Positions 26,240 to 33,849 of a stretch of DNA of 64,000 nt are shown one piece after another. This DNA comes from Bradyrhizobium sp. 170. GTDB taxonomy: Bacteria; Pseudomonadota; Alphaproteobacteria; Rhizobiales; Xanthobacteraceae. Positions within the stretch are counted from its first letter, which is position 1. Each line of letters begins with the position of its first letter. Made by a program: the position numbers and the translations under genes. The notes under the pieces were generated by a model, which was given only the letters and a program-made list of their open reading frames with translations, ran no database searches and was not told where the DNA came from. The stretch is taken from positions 5,704,001 to 5,768,000 of the forward strand of contig NZ_CP064703.1 in NCBI RefSeq assembly GCF_023101085.1. Direction: 5' to 3'.

Positions 26240-26647
26240 GGATGAGCCTCCATGGTTAAGAGTGAGCATCCCGTTGTGGGCGAAACGGTCAAACAGATAA
26301 CGCAAGCAGAATGTCTGTCTTGATCTAAATCAACACGCCGAGATTGTTTATCGGCTGTCGATTATGGGGAAAGCCTATACGTCCGCCATGGGTCATTTCA
26401 GACTTCGGCGCGGTCAGGAGCGATTTCCGCTTTACCCCGATGAACAGACATCGCCGAGCGCGAGTGCCAAGTCCGAAACGTGCCAGTCACGGAAGTGACG
26501 TGACGGTACGAACCTAGTTCGCCTCTCGTCCAGTAGTAGCGATGGGTTCGCATATCGGCGGCTTCAGGCCAAGTCCGGACGAACAGATAGCCTCGAACGC
26601 GCCGCAGCCGAGCCCTCACGGGTGTCACCATTCGACAACCTGGTGGG
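26240..26647. other. Intergenic, no gene seen
   Basis: About 400 bases between the GYD and NTF2-like genes. Short frames lack ribosome sites. Fragments such as ATTTCCGCTTTACC recall repeat R but do not align over its length. Confidence 0.4.
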
Positions 26648-27118
26648 CTATCTCGGGGTTGATGGCATGGCCGAGGAATGGTGGTCGACGATCAGCCAAC
26701 GCTCGCCGTTCTTGACGTACGTGAAGCTGTAGCGCGCGGGCAAGCTCTTCGTCTCGCCATCCTTGACATAGGAGAACGTATAGTAGCCGGTATTGACCGC
26801 CGCATTCCCGTACACGCGGATCAGCTGATCGCCGAAGGCGACCTTGAGGCCGGGCAGAACCTTGAAGGCAGCCACGAAATAGTCTCGTAGCCCCGCCCGG
26901 TCGGAGCGCACGGTCGGCGACAGCGTGCCCCAGAGCACGGCATCGTCCGAATAGAACGGCAACACCTTTTCGGGATCGCCTTCGCCAATAGCCTGCCCCC
27001 ATGCCGAGGTTGCCGTCGCCACCTCCGCTTTCGGCTCGACCAAAGCGCTGGAGCCAAACGATAACATCACCATGCACAGGGCAAGCGCTGCGCTCGCTAC
27101 TTTTGGAGAAGACCGCAT
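26648..27118 (-). CDS. Exported NTF2-like / SgcJ-EcaC-type protein
   Basis: A 156-residue protein with a signal peptide (ALALCMVMLSFGSSALVE) and an NTF2/SnoaL-like cone fold. Family marks are ATSAWGQAIGEGDPEKVLPF, YSDDAVLWGTLSP and RYSFTYVKNGERWLIVDHHS. Members (DUF4440, SgcJ/EcaC) bind small molecules or act in oligomeric complexes; no substrate is visible. GGGAGG lies six bases before the ATG. It is followed upstream on the same strand by the cupin gene, and both are exported, so they may form a unit. Confidence 0.85.
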   Translation of the reverse strand: MRSSPKVASAALALCMVMLSFGSSALVEPKAEVATATSAWGQAIGEGDPEKVLPFYSDDAVLWGTLSPTVRSDRAGLRDYFVAAFKVLPGLKVAFGDQLIRVYGNAAVNTGYYTFSYVKDGETKSLPARYSFTYVKNGERWLIVDHHSSAMPSTPR

Positions 27119-27186
27119 GACATCCTCCCTTGCGAATACCGGACAGACAAGTGTCCGCGTGAGACGGCCTCTTGCAATGCGGGCGG

Positions 27187-27645
27187 CTACTGTTTGCGCG
27201 GATCGTCAGCCGGATTGATGTAATCGATGCCACCTGGGCCGGTAAATTGAACTTGAAGTATCCCTTCCTCGCTTCCGGTCCAAGCGTAATGCGGGTGTTT
27301 TGCGGGGTACACCCATAACGAGCCTGGCTTCAGGAGATCACCCTTCTTTTCGAATTTTTCGCCATGGCTAGTGCCGACGTCACCGCTTATGACTGTGACA
27401 ACTTCGGAATAGGGATGAGTATGCGGAGGCATTTGGAAGTTAGGTGGAAACTTGATGCGTAAGACGATGACCTCGCCCGCTTTCGTGGGATCACCGACCA
27501 AGGTGGCAATCTGAACGCCCTTCGGAAAGGCTGGATTATCCTTCCATATGAGCGTATCGGGCATCACCCGGACCTCAGTATTTTGCGCCATTGCCGGAAT
27601 CGAGAGTGCAATCAAACCGGTCGCCGTTAGCAGCAATTTTTTCAT
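27187..27645 (-). CDS. Exported cupin domain protein
   Basis: A 152-residue protein with a signal peptide (KLLLTATGLIALSIPAMAQ) and a single cupin barrel. Cupin motif 1 is MPPHTHPYSEVVTVISGDVG and motif 2 is GSLWVYPAKHPHYAW, giving His/Glu metal ligands. Function may range from isomerase or dioxygenase to binding. The start at 27645 has GGGAGGAG upstream; longer frames lack any signal. It is 68 bases upstream of the NTF2-like gene and probably co-transcribed. Confidence 0.88.
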   Translation of the reverse strand: MKKLLLTATGLIALSIPAMAQNTEVRVMPDTLIWKDNPAFPKGVQIATLVGDPTKAGEVIVLRIKFPPNFQMPPHTHPYSEVVTVISGDVGTSHGEKFEKKGDLLKPGSLWVYPAKHPHYAWTGSEEGILQVQFTGPGGIDYINPADDPRKQ

Positions 27646-28091
27646 GCGAGCTCCTCCCAAGCTGAGCAGCAAGAGGCGCAAATCGCCATGCGCGGTCAGC
27701 GTGGAAACTAGATTGAAGCTGCGCGCCACAACGTTGCGTGCGTCAATGTGTGTCAAACTACATCATCAGCGACGGGCGAACCATAAGTCAGAGATGTTGA
27801 CTTGATAGGTTGCCAAAAAGGTTCGTGTCCGCTTTGGGTCGATTTATGCTCGTGAGAACGGGAGGACGCGAGTTCCGCTGCGTCAACTGCGATCTAACAG
27901 ACCCCCTTGAATTGCAGAAGGTCACAAAGCTTCTCACGGGCGAATTAGGCCGTCCGGGCTAAATTGCCTCATTCGGCTTTGGCGATGGTCGTCTGGATAC
28001 ATCCAAAGTATCCGGGGTGGCGCCCGAATTGTCTCGCTATCTGGGTTCAACAAGCGCAGCTTGGTTCCGGAGCCCCGCTTGGAGGTCGGTC
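27646..28091. other. Intergenic, divergent promoter region
   Basis: About 445 bases between the cupin gene (minus) and a small plus-strand gene. No ORF with a ribosome site, no palindrome and no operator copy was seen. It should hold promoters for both directions. Confidence 0.4.
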
Positions 28092-28310
28092 ATGAGCGGC
28101 AATATTTTCAATAGCAATGGCACCCACGTTGGGGTGGTGGACGGCGCGGCCATCTTCGACCTCAAGGGCCAAAAACTTTATCATCTCAAAGGGATCAATA
28201 TCTATCGACTTTCCGGCGAGCTGGTCGGCCATCTGAACGGGGCGCAAGGCTCCGATAAGCGGCTCGATCGTTCCACTGACAGGCTATTCCCCGCCAGAGG
28301 CAGTTCTTAA
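28092..28310 (+). CDS. Small 4-fold beta flower-like protein
   Basis: A 72-residue ORF with short repeating beta motifs: IFNSNGTHVGVVDGAAIFDL, KGQKLYHLKG, INIYRLSGELVGHLNG. This NG/DG-hydrophobic periodicity is that of the 4-fold beta flower family (assignment from memory). The C-terminal 20 residues are charged and variable. GGAGG sits about eight bases before ATG 28092; an in-frame upstream start at 28017 adds nothing family-like. Function is unknown. Confidence 0.65.
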   Translation: MSGNIFNSNGTHVGVVDGAAIFDLKGQKLYHLKGINIYRLSGELVGHLNGAQGSDKRLDRSTDRLFPARGSS

Positions 28311-28470
28311 GACCCTGCCGTATCAGGAGAAGGCGAATGACAAGCCACGACATTCCTGCCTTCCCTGCCTTTACGAGCTGGCTGATGGGGTCGAGTGGCG
28401 GGCCCGAATTGATGCCGACTTACTGACAGGCTGCCATCCATCCGGCAGGCGCACGTCTTTGGAGGTCATC

Positions 28471-28722
28471 ATGAATGACGCATTCTCGTTCTCCATCTCG
28501 ATAGGTATCATTGCCTTTGGAATTTGGATTGCTTCTGGCACGATCGGCGCTGGCGCGCATTTGGCTTGGATACTCATGGGACTACTTCCCGTCATCGTGG
28601 GTACGATCAGCCTTTATCTGGCGGTTCGCGAAGTCAGCGTTGCGCCGCGGAATCGAGATTCTGAAGTATCGTCAGTTGACGCGGGCATGCGCCGGACAGA
28701 GCGCCAGAACTACCGACCATGA
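28471..28722 (+). CDS. Small two-helix membrane protein
   Basis: An 83-residue ORF with two hydrophobic stretches (FSFSISIGIIAFGIWIASG; HLAWILMGLLPVIVGTISLY). TTTGGAGG lies upstream of ATG 28471. Its last ~8 residues (ERQNYRP) come from the decayed FAA fragment, so the native C-terminus was probably lost at the junction. Function is unknown. Confidence 0.6.
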   Translation: MNDAFSFSISIGIIAFGIWIASGTIGAGAHLAWILMGLLPVIVGTISLYLAVREVSVAPRNRDSEVSSVDAGMRRTERQNYRP

Positions 28723-28894
28723 TCTTCAGCGCCCAAGAATTCGTCAGCAAGATCTCGCATGACATGACGCACCTGCCCGGCGATCTGGTCGCTTGCGGAA
28801 CATCGGTCGGCGTCGGCGTCATGACAGAGCCGGTCAGCACGGTGACCGTGGCGATCGACGGCATCGGCGAGTTGACCACGAATTCCGGCAGTAG
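28698..28894 (+). pseudogene. FAA-hydrolase 3' fragment (decayed duplicate)
   Basis: About 65 codons homologous to the C-terminus of the gene at 23663-24451 (MIFSAQEFVSKISHDMT, LPGDLVACGTSVGVGVM, VTVAIDGIGELT), roughly 85% identical by eye. An internal deletion near ERQNY and a one-base deletion before the stop (GAGTTGACCACGAATTCC) shift the frame. The metal-binding half is absent, so it is inactive. Like the parent gene, it is followed by repeat R. Confidence 0.9.
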
Positions 28895-29012
28895 ACCGCG
28901 TCACCGGAAACCTATGGCGTGGACCCATTAATTCGGACTGATCGGCCGATGTGCGCTTTGACGCGCATTTCCGGACTCAAGTTGGAAACCGCCCCACTTT
29001 CGAAAAGTGCCA
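28892..29012. repeat. Repeat R, copy 2
   Basis: Follows the FAA fragment. Words shared with copy 1: CCTATGGCGTGGACCCATTA, ATTCGGACT, CCGGACTCAAGT, CCCCACTTTCGAAAAGTGCC. Confidence 0.8.
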
Positions 29013-29256
29013 AATAGCGGACTCGTACACCGCAGCAAATGGCGGCGCATGGACCGGTATCCCATCGCTTCTGGCATGATCTTTATGGTGATCGATGATC
29101 CCGGTTGCCGGATGAGCCCGAGCCTTTTCGAGAAGGGCTCTCGTGGAACCTAACGGAACCTCGGACGTTCTTTTTCGCGAATGAGCAGCGCCGTCGCCCC
29201 GGCGCAGCAAGCGCAGACGCCGAGGCGTTGCGCTGCGCTGGTCGGAGGGAACGCTC

Positions 29257-30402
29257 ATGAGACTCACCCTTTCGGTTATCAAGGCTGACATAGGCTCCGT
29301 CGGCGGCCACACGAAACCGTCCACACGCATGATGGCGGCTGTCGAGGGCGAGGTCGCGAAGGCGATCTGCGATGGCCTGCTGATCGACGCTTTCGTCTGC
29401 CACACCGGCGACGACATTGCGATCATCATGACACACACACGGGGCGAAGGGAGCTCCGAGGTGCATCAACTTGCCTGGAAGGCGTTCCTCGCGGCCACCT
29501 CGGTCGCGAAAACCTCCGGGCTTTATGGCGCCGGCCAGGATCTTCTCGTCGACGCGCCTTCCGGAAACGTTCGCGGCGCCGGACCGGGCGTCGCCGAGCT
29601 CAGCTTCGACCACAGCCTCTCGGGCACGAGACCTGCGGAGTCCTTCATGGTGTTCGCCGCCGACAAATGCGGCCCCGGCGCCTACAACCTGCCGCTCTAC
29701 CTCGCCTTTGCCGATCCCATGTATTGCGCGGGGCTGATGCTGCCCCCGATGATCAAGGGATTCCGTTTCCATGTCATCGACATGGACCACACGGCCGGCG
29801 ACAGCGTGATCGAACTCGACGCGCCCGCGGATGGCTACCACATTGCCGCGCTGCTCCGCGACAACGAGCGCTTTGGCATTGATCGCATCGTTTCCCGGAC
29901 CCATGGCGAGGTCGCCGCCGCCGTTTCGGCGCAGCGTCTTCACGCGATCGCAGGCAAGTACACCGGCAAGGACGATCCGGTCGCGATCGTCAGGAACCAG
30001 GGGATTTTCCCGGCGCCCGAAGAAATCGTCTCACCGTTCGCGAAGGCGCACTTCGTAGGCGGCGATGCGCGCGGCTCGCACGTGATGCCGCTCATGCCCG
30101 TGCCACTAAACACACCGGTGACAGGCATGTACTGCCTGCCGATCGTTTCCTGCACCGGCTTTTCGATCGACAAGGACGGCCGTTTTTCGGAGTCATTTAC
30201 CGATTTCTTCGACAACCCGGCGTGGGACGAGGTCCGCCGGCGCGCCCAGCGCAAGGCAATCGAGATGCGCAGCCAGGGCTGGTCTGGTGCCGCGATGCTG
30301 CCCTATTCCGAGCTGGAGTATGGTGGCTTCCGCGACACCGTGTCCTCACTGCTGAAGCGCTTTCAGGTGCGCCAGGAGCGCAAGCCGGAAGCGGCCGAGT
30401 AA
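29257..30402 (+). CDS. Class V fructose-1,6-bisphosphate aldolase/phosphatase
   Basis: A 381-residue member of the bifunctional FBP aldolase/phosphatase family known from archaea and deep-branching bacteria. It makes fructose 6-phosphate from triose phosphates in gluconeogenesis. Signature blocks are LSVIKADIGSVGGHTKPS (N-terminus), HTGDDIAIIM, HFVGGDARGSHVMPLMPVP and FDNPAWDE. The YxxK pair Tyr235/Lys238 (AGKYTGKDDPV) is at the place I recall for the Schiff-base lysine. Length is typical. GGAGGG is seven bases upstream. It is 21 bases ahead of a PPi-type phosphofructokinase, an unusual enzyme pair for this group of organisms, so transfer is likely. It lies between repeat copies 2 and 3. Confidence 0.93.
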   Translation: MRLTLSVIKADIGSVGGHTKPSTRMMAAVEGEVAKAICDGLLIDAFVCHTGDDIAIIMTHTRGEGSSEVHQLAWKAFLAATSVAKTSGLYGAGQDLLVDAPSGNVRGAGPGVAELSFDHSLSGTRPAESFMVFAADKCGPGAYNLPLYLAFADPMYCAGLMLPPMIKGFRFHVIDMDHTAGDSVIELDAPADGYHIAALLRDNERFGIDRIVSRTHGEVAAAVSAQRLHAIAGKYTGKDDPVAIVRNQGIFPAPEEIVSPFAKAHFVGGDARGSHVMPLMPVPLNTPVTGMYCLPIVSCTGFSIDKDGRFSESFTDFFDNPAWDEVRRRAQRKAIEMRSQGWSGAAMLPYSELEYGGFRDTVSSLLKRFQVRQERKPEAAE

Positions 30403-30423
30403 CGGACCGCCTGCGAGGTGGGT

Positions 30424-31611
30424 ATGGCAAAAAGGCGCATCGGCATTCTCACGGGCGGCGGCGACGTTCCCGGTCTCAACGCAGTCATCAAGAGCGTGAC
30501 ATATCGCGGCAGCGAGAACGACATCGAGGTCGTCGGCCTCCGCCGTGGTTGGGAGGCCCTCACGCACGTGAACCTCGAGGACCCGGCCAGCAGATCCCAC
30601 TACATCATCCCGCTGAACCGTGACAACACGCGCACTATAGACCGGAGCGGCGGCACTGTGCTGCACTCGAGCCGCACCAATCCGTCCAGGATGAAGAAGC
30701 TGCCAGATCATCTCGTCGGCAACGACTTTCCGGCCTCGCTCAGCTCGAAGGGCGGCATCGCAACCAGGACGTGGGACGTCACCGGCCAAGTGCTGGCGAA
30801 CCTCTCGGGGCTCGGCATCGAACATCTGATCGCCATCGGTGGCGACGACACGCTCAGTTACGCAGCCAAGCTCAACGACCTCGGCGTCAAGATCATCGCC
30901 ATCCCGAAGACGATGGACAACGACGTCCGCAACACCGAGTACTGCATCGGCTTCTCGACCGCGATCACCCGCGCCAGCGACGCCATCCAGCGGCAGCGCA
31001 CCACTGTTGGATCGCACGAGCGAATTGGCATTTTCCGCGTCTTTGGCCGCGATGCCGGATTTACGGCGCTCTACACCGCGTACGCCACCTCGATACGGTG
31101 CGTCATACCGGAGTACAAGGTCGATCTCGACAAGCTGATCCAGTTGCTCGTTGAGGAGAAGCGCGCCAACCCAAGCAACTACGCGCTGGTCGTGCTCAGC
31201 GAGGGCGCCGCGTGGGAGGGCTACGAGGTGCAGGAATACGGTGAGCCTGATGCTTACGGTCATCGCAAGAAGGCGAGTGTGGCGGAATCGTTCGCCGACG
31301 AGATCAAGCGACGCGTCGGCGAGGAGACGATCACCTCCGATCTCACATACGACCTGCGATCGGGCAATCCGGACTTCATGGACAAGCTCGTGGCCCTGAC
31401 TTTCGGTAACATGGCCTACGATGCTATCCTGGAAGGCAAGACCGGCCTCATGTCGGCGCTGGTAGAGGGGCGCTACGATCTCGTGCCCATCCCTGACGCC
31501 AAGCTCGGGCCGCGCAAATTGGACGTCGCCAGCACGTACAACACGGAGCGCTACCGCCCCATTTACGGCAATAAGCGAGGGCTGCCGATCTTTCTCAACC
31601 GCGCGTCATAG
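30424..31611 (+). CDS. 6-phosphofructokinase, probably pyrophosphate-dependent
   Basis: A 395-residue PFK family A protein with N-terminal GILTGGGDVPGLNAVI. Two residues decide the phosphoryl donor. Motif GGDDT (139-143) has Asp142 where ATP enzymes have Gly, and PKTMDND (161-167) has Lys162 where ATP enzymes have Gly. Both point to PPi use, which makes the reaction reversible. The substrate loop FGRDAGFTAL and the late SEGAAWEGYE block are also seen. ATG 30424 is chosen over GTG 30418. It is 21 bases after the class V FBPase gene, evidently one operon. The donor is inferred from these residues only. Confidence 0.92.
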   Translation: MAKRRIGILTGGGDVPGLNAVIKSVTYRGSENDIEVVGLRRGWEALTHVNLEDPASRSHYIIPLNRDNTRTIDRSGGTVLHSSRTNPSRMKKLPDHLVGNDFPASLSSKGGIATRTWDVTGQVLANLSGLGIEHLIAIGGDDTLSYAAKLNDLGVKIIAIPKTMDNDVRNTEYCIGFSTAITRASDAIQRQRTTVGSHERIGIFRVFGRDAGFTALYTAYATSIRCVIPEYKVDLDKLIQLLVEEKRANPSNYALVVLSEGAAWEGYEVQEYGEPDAYGHRKKASVAESFADEIKRRVGEETITSDLTYDLRSGNPDFMDKLVALTFGNMAYDAILEGKTGLMSALVEGRYDLVPIPDAKLGPRKLDVASTYNTERYRPIYGNKRGLPIFLNRAS

Positions 31612-31730
31612 GGCGGCAGATAATAACCCACAAGAACGTCTCCTATGGGGCAGCCTCGGAAGTAGTGCCCGGCCAGATGGGTCCGCCGACGCGGAGTCGG
31701 GGCCTCGTGCCGAGTTCATGAGGTCAGGCC

Positions 31731-31943
31731 ATGGAGATCGAACGTACTACATTCGGCACCATCACGATTGACGGAAAGACTTATGAACACGACGTGATCA
31801 TTCGTCTGTCCGGCGAAGTGGCAAGGCGGAAGAAGAAGCTGTCGAAGAAGTACTACGGCACCTCGCATGTCCTCTCGAAGGACGAAGCGAAGTTCGTCTT
31901 TGAGGGCGGATGCGAGCTAGCGGCGAGGCTTTTTCGGCTTTAG
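31731..31943 (+). pseudogene. Truncated MTH938-like domain gene
   Basis: The first ~62 residues match MTH938/NDUFAF3-like proteins (IERTTFGTITIDGKTYEHDV; RKKKLSKKYYGTSHVLSKDE; FVFEGGCE). The family normally continues for about 60 more residues. Here the match stops near 31915, exactly where the DUF459 gene ends on the other strand, and the frame ends a few codons later. The gene is therefore cut by a junction. It lies about 120 bases after the phosphofructokinase and may have belonged to that module. Confidence 0.75.
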
Positions 31944-33476
31944 CGACGCCGCCGGCGCCCGTGCGTTGGCATCGAGCGCTGTTGATGCCACCGGCGTCTC
32001 ACCCTTGGCCCCTTCGCGTCCAATTTCGCGTCGCGGCCAGGCAAAATCATCGGCGCGACCGGCTGGTGCTGGCACGGCCTCACCTTTGAACAAGACCCGC
32101 GCTGCTTGCGCATCGATCGTCACCGGCCGCGACCCGGGACCGCCGAGCAATTGATCCGTGCTGACCGAAGAGCCCACCAAGGGAACGATCGGCCCGGCCA
32201 GCGGACGCGGCGCCGGCTGATCCGGCCGCGCACTGGCGTCGGGCGTTGCCGGTTCGGTGGGCAGCACAACCGGCGCGGAACGCGCAGCCAACAGCCGGTT
32301 GATTTCGCGCTCGGCATAATGCGCAAGCTTCAGCGCGCCGGCTTTGGTGAAGTACACGCCATCGGAGGAGCGCAGCCGGCGGATCTGCCCTTCGAAATCG
32401 GGGCCTTGCTGTAGAAAGCGGCCGGCTTCATCGACAAATCCGTCCCAGACATCGACATAGGTGATGCCGGCCCTGCCGGCCGCATCGCGATAGAGCGTAT
32501 CCAGAAACGCCGTGTCGGCGGTCGCCTTGGGGCCACGCACCACCGGCAGCCCCACCCACAGCACCGGCACACCCTTGGACTTGAGCACGCCGATCATCTC
32601 GTCGATCTTTTCCCGGTAGAGTTCGACCCAGCGTTTCTCGCGAAACTCATAGAGGCCGTTCGGCGAGCGCGCGCTTTTCTCCGGTTCCATGGCCGGCCGC
32701 GCATCACTGTTGTCGGTGGCATCGTCCGGCGACAATTCGGGATCCGTCGCCTTGGTTGCGCCATCGGGCTTCGCCGCCGGTTTTTCGCCCGAAGGCTTGC
32801 CATCGGGTTTGGCCTTGGCGTCCTTCTTGTCGGCGTCTTTCTTGTCGCCCGATTTATTCTGGGATTTTTCGGCTGCCGGCTCGCGGATCGCGACGCGGTC
32901 CTCAAGCCCGAGCATCACGACAATGGCGTCGGCTTTTTCAACGGCGAGGATGCCTTTGGCGGCGGCGGCCCAATCGGCTGGATCACCCTTCGGCTGATAC
33001 TTGATCAGGCCGGAGACAGTCTTGTGTTTGCGGATCACACCCATGTCTGGCTGATCGGCATAGACGCCCTCAAGTCCATAGGCGAGCCAATCCGCCATGG
33101 CGTCACCGAGCACAAGAATGTGGCGCTCCGGTACAGCGTTGCGTTTCTCGGGCGGCGGCGCCCTTGAAAAATCCTCCCGCACCACCGGTTGCGCTTGCCG
33201 CCGAGGCGGCGCTTGCTCCTGGTACGGCGCAAACGTGTCGTTACCAAACCCGCCGCCGCCGCGTTGTTCGTTACCAAACCAGCCGCCACCGCGTTGTTCG
33301 TTACCGAACCAGCCGCCACCGCGTTGTGGTTGCGGCCGCTGCTGATATCCGCCGAAATTAAAAAACTGTGCAGAGGTGGGTCCGACCAGGCCAAGCACCA
33401 AGCCCGCCGCGACGGCCAGCGCAATCAGCCGACCACGCCCGGTGAAGATGAACAGCCCTTTTGGTCCGTTTGGCAT
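31917..33476 (-). CDS. DUF459 / SGNH-family exported protein
   Basis: A 519-residue protein. An N-terminal signal or anchor (RLIALAVAAGLVLGLVG) is followed by a Gln/Gly-rich stretch with three 10-residue repeats (GGGWFGNEQR). The SGNH-like domain starts at about 118 (HILVLGDAMADWLAYGLEG) and continues after a long Lys/Asp/Pro-rich insert (about 205-265): VPVLWVGLPVVRGPKATADT, DVWDGFVDEAGRF and RRLRSSDGVYFTKAGALKLA. The catalytic-type Ser of GDS is Ala here (GDAMAD), as I recall for many DUF459 members. The tail is Pro/Ala-rich. Possibly cell-envelope related; no reaction is assigned. Confidence 0.85.
   Translation of the reverse strand: MPNGPKGLFIFTGRGRLIALAVAAGLVLGLVGPTSAQFFNFGGYQQRPQPQRGGGWFGNEQRGGGWFGNEQRGGGGFGNDTFAPYQEQAPPRRQAQPVVREDFSRAPPPEKRNAVPERHILVLGDAMADWLAYGLEGVYADQPDMGVIRKHKTVSGLIKYQPKGDPADWAAAAKGILAVEKADAIVVMLGLEDRVAIREPAAEKSQNKSGDKKDADKKDAKAKPDGKPSGEKPAAKPDGATKATDPELSPDDATDNSDARPAMEPEKSARSPNGLYEFREKRWVELYREKIDEMIGVLKSKGVPVLWVGLPVVRGPKATADTAFLDTLYRDAAGRAGITYVDVWDGFVDEAGRFLQQGPDFEGQIRRLRSSDGVYFTKAGALKLAHYAEREINRLLAARSAPVVLPTEPATPDASARPDQPAPRPLAGPIVPLVGSSVSTDQLLGGPGSRPVTIDAQAARVLFKGEAVPAPAGRADDFAWPRREIGREGAKGETPVASTALDANARAPAASLKPKKPRR
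33239..33328 (-). repeat. In-frame 30-bp tandem repeat in the DUF459 gene
   Basis: Three units of 30 bp that differ at only a few positions encode (G)GGWFGNEQR units near the mature N-terminus. Near-identity of the DNA suggests recent slippage, so copy number may vary between strains. Confidence 0.85.
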
Positions 33477-33620
33477 GCTGTTGGACCACGCATACGCAGA
33501 ACCTGCCTTGACCAGACTAGCACAAGGGCCCCGTGGCGGGTCTCAGTTTACCGTGAAGTGCGTTATCGTAAGCACGGACTGACAAGCAACAGCCCAAGAG
33601 CAACAGTGCAGGGTCCGCCC

Positions 33621-33737
33621 TAGACGACGTCACCTGGATCCTGTGGCGTGAACCCATCAATTCGGATCGGTTGACGTGCGCTTTGGCGCGCGTGACGGAC
33701 TGACGTCGGACGCCGCCCCCACGTCCGAAAAGCCCCC
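33621..33737. repeat. Repeat R, copy 3
   Basis: Begins TAGACGACGTCACCTGGATC and continues GTGGCGTGAACCCATCAATT, GCGCTTTGGCGCGCGTGACG, ACGTCGGACGCCGCC and CCGAAAAG. It lies between the DUF459 gene and the serine hydrolase. Confidence 0.78.
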
Positions 33738-33849
33738 CAAAATCGGAGATTTCGGCGCTGCGGGGCTCGATCCCGTTACGCTTTCAATCTATGATTGCTC
33801 CCGTCTGTGACTGCTGGCGCACGGTAACGGGCGTCGATGGGGGTTGTCG

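Noticed and set aside
26380..26480. Another possible copy of repeat R
   Set aside because: It shares ATTTCCGCTTT and a few bases, which is not enough to call a copy.
33239..33328. CRISPR-like short repeat array
   Set aside because: The units are contiguous with no spacers and in frame with a protein, so this is a coding tandem repeat.
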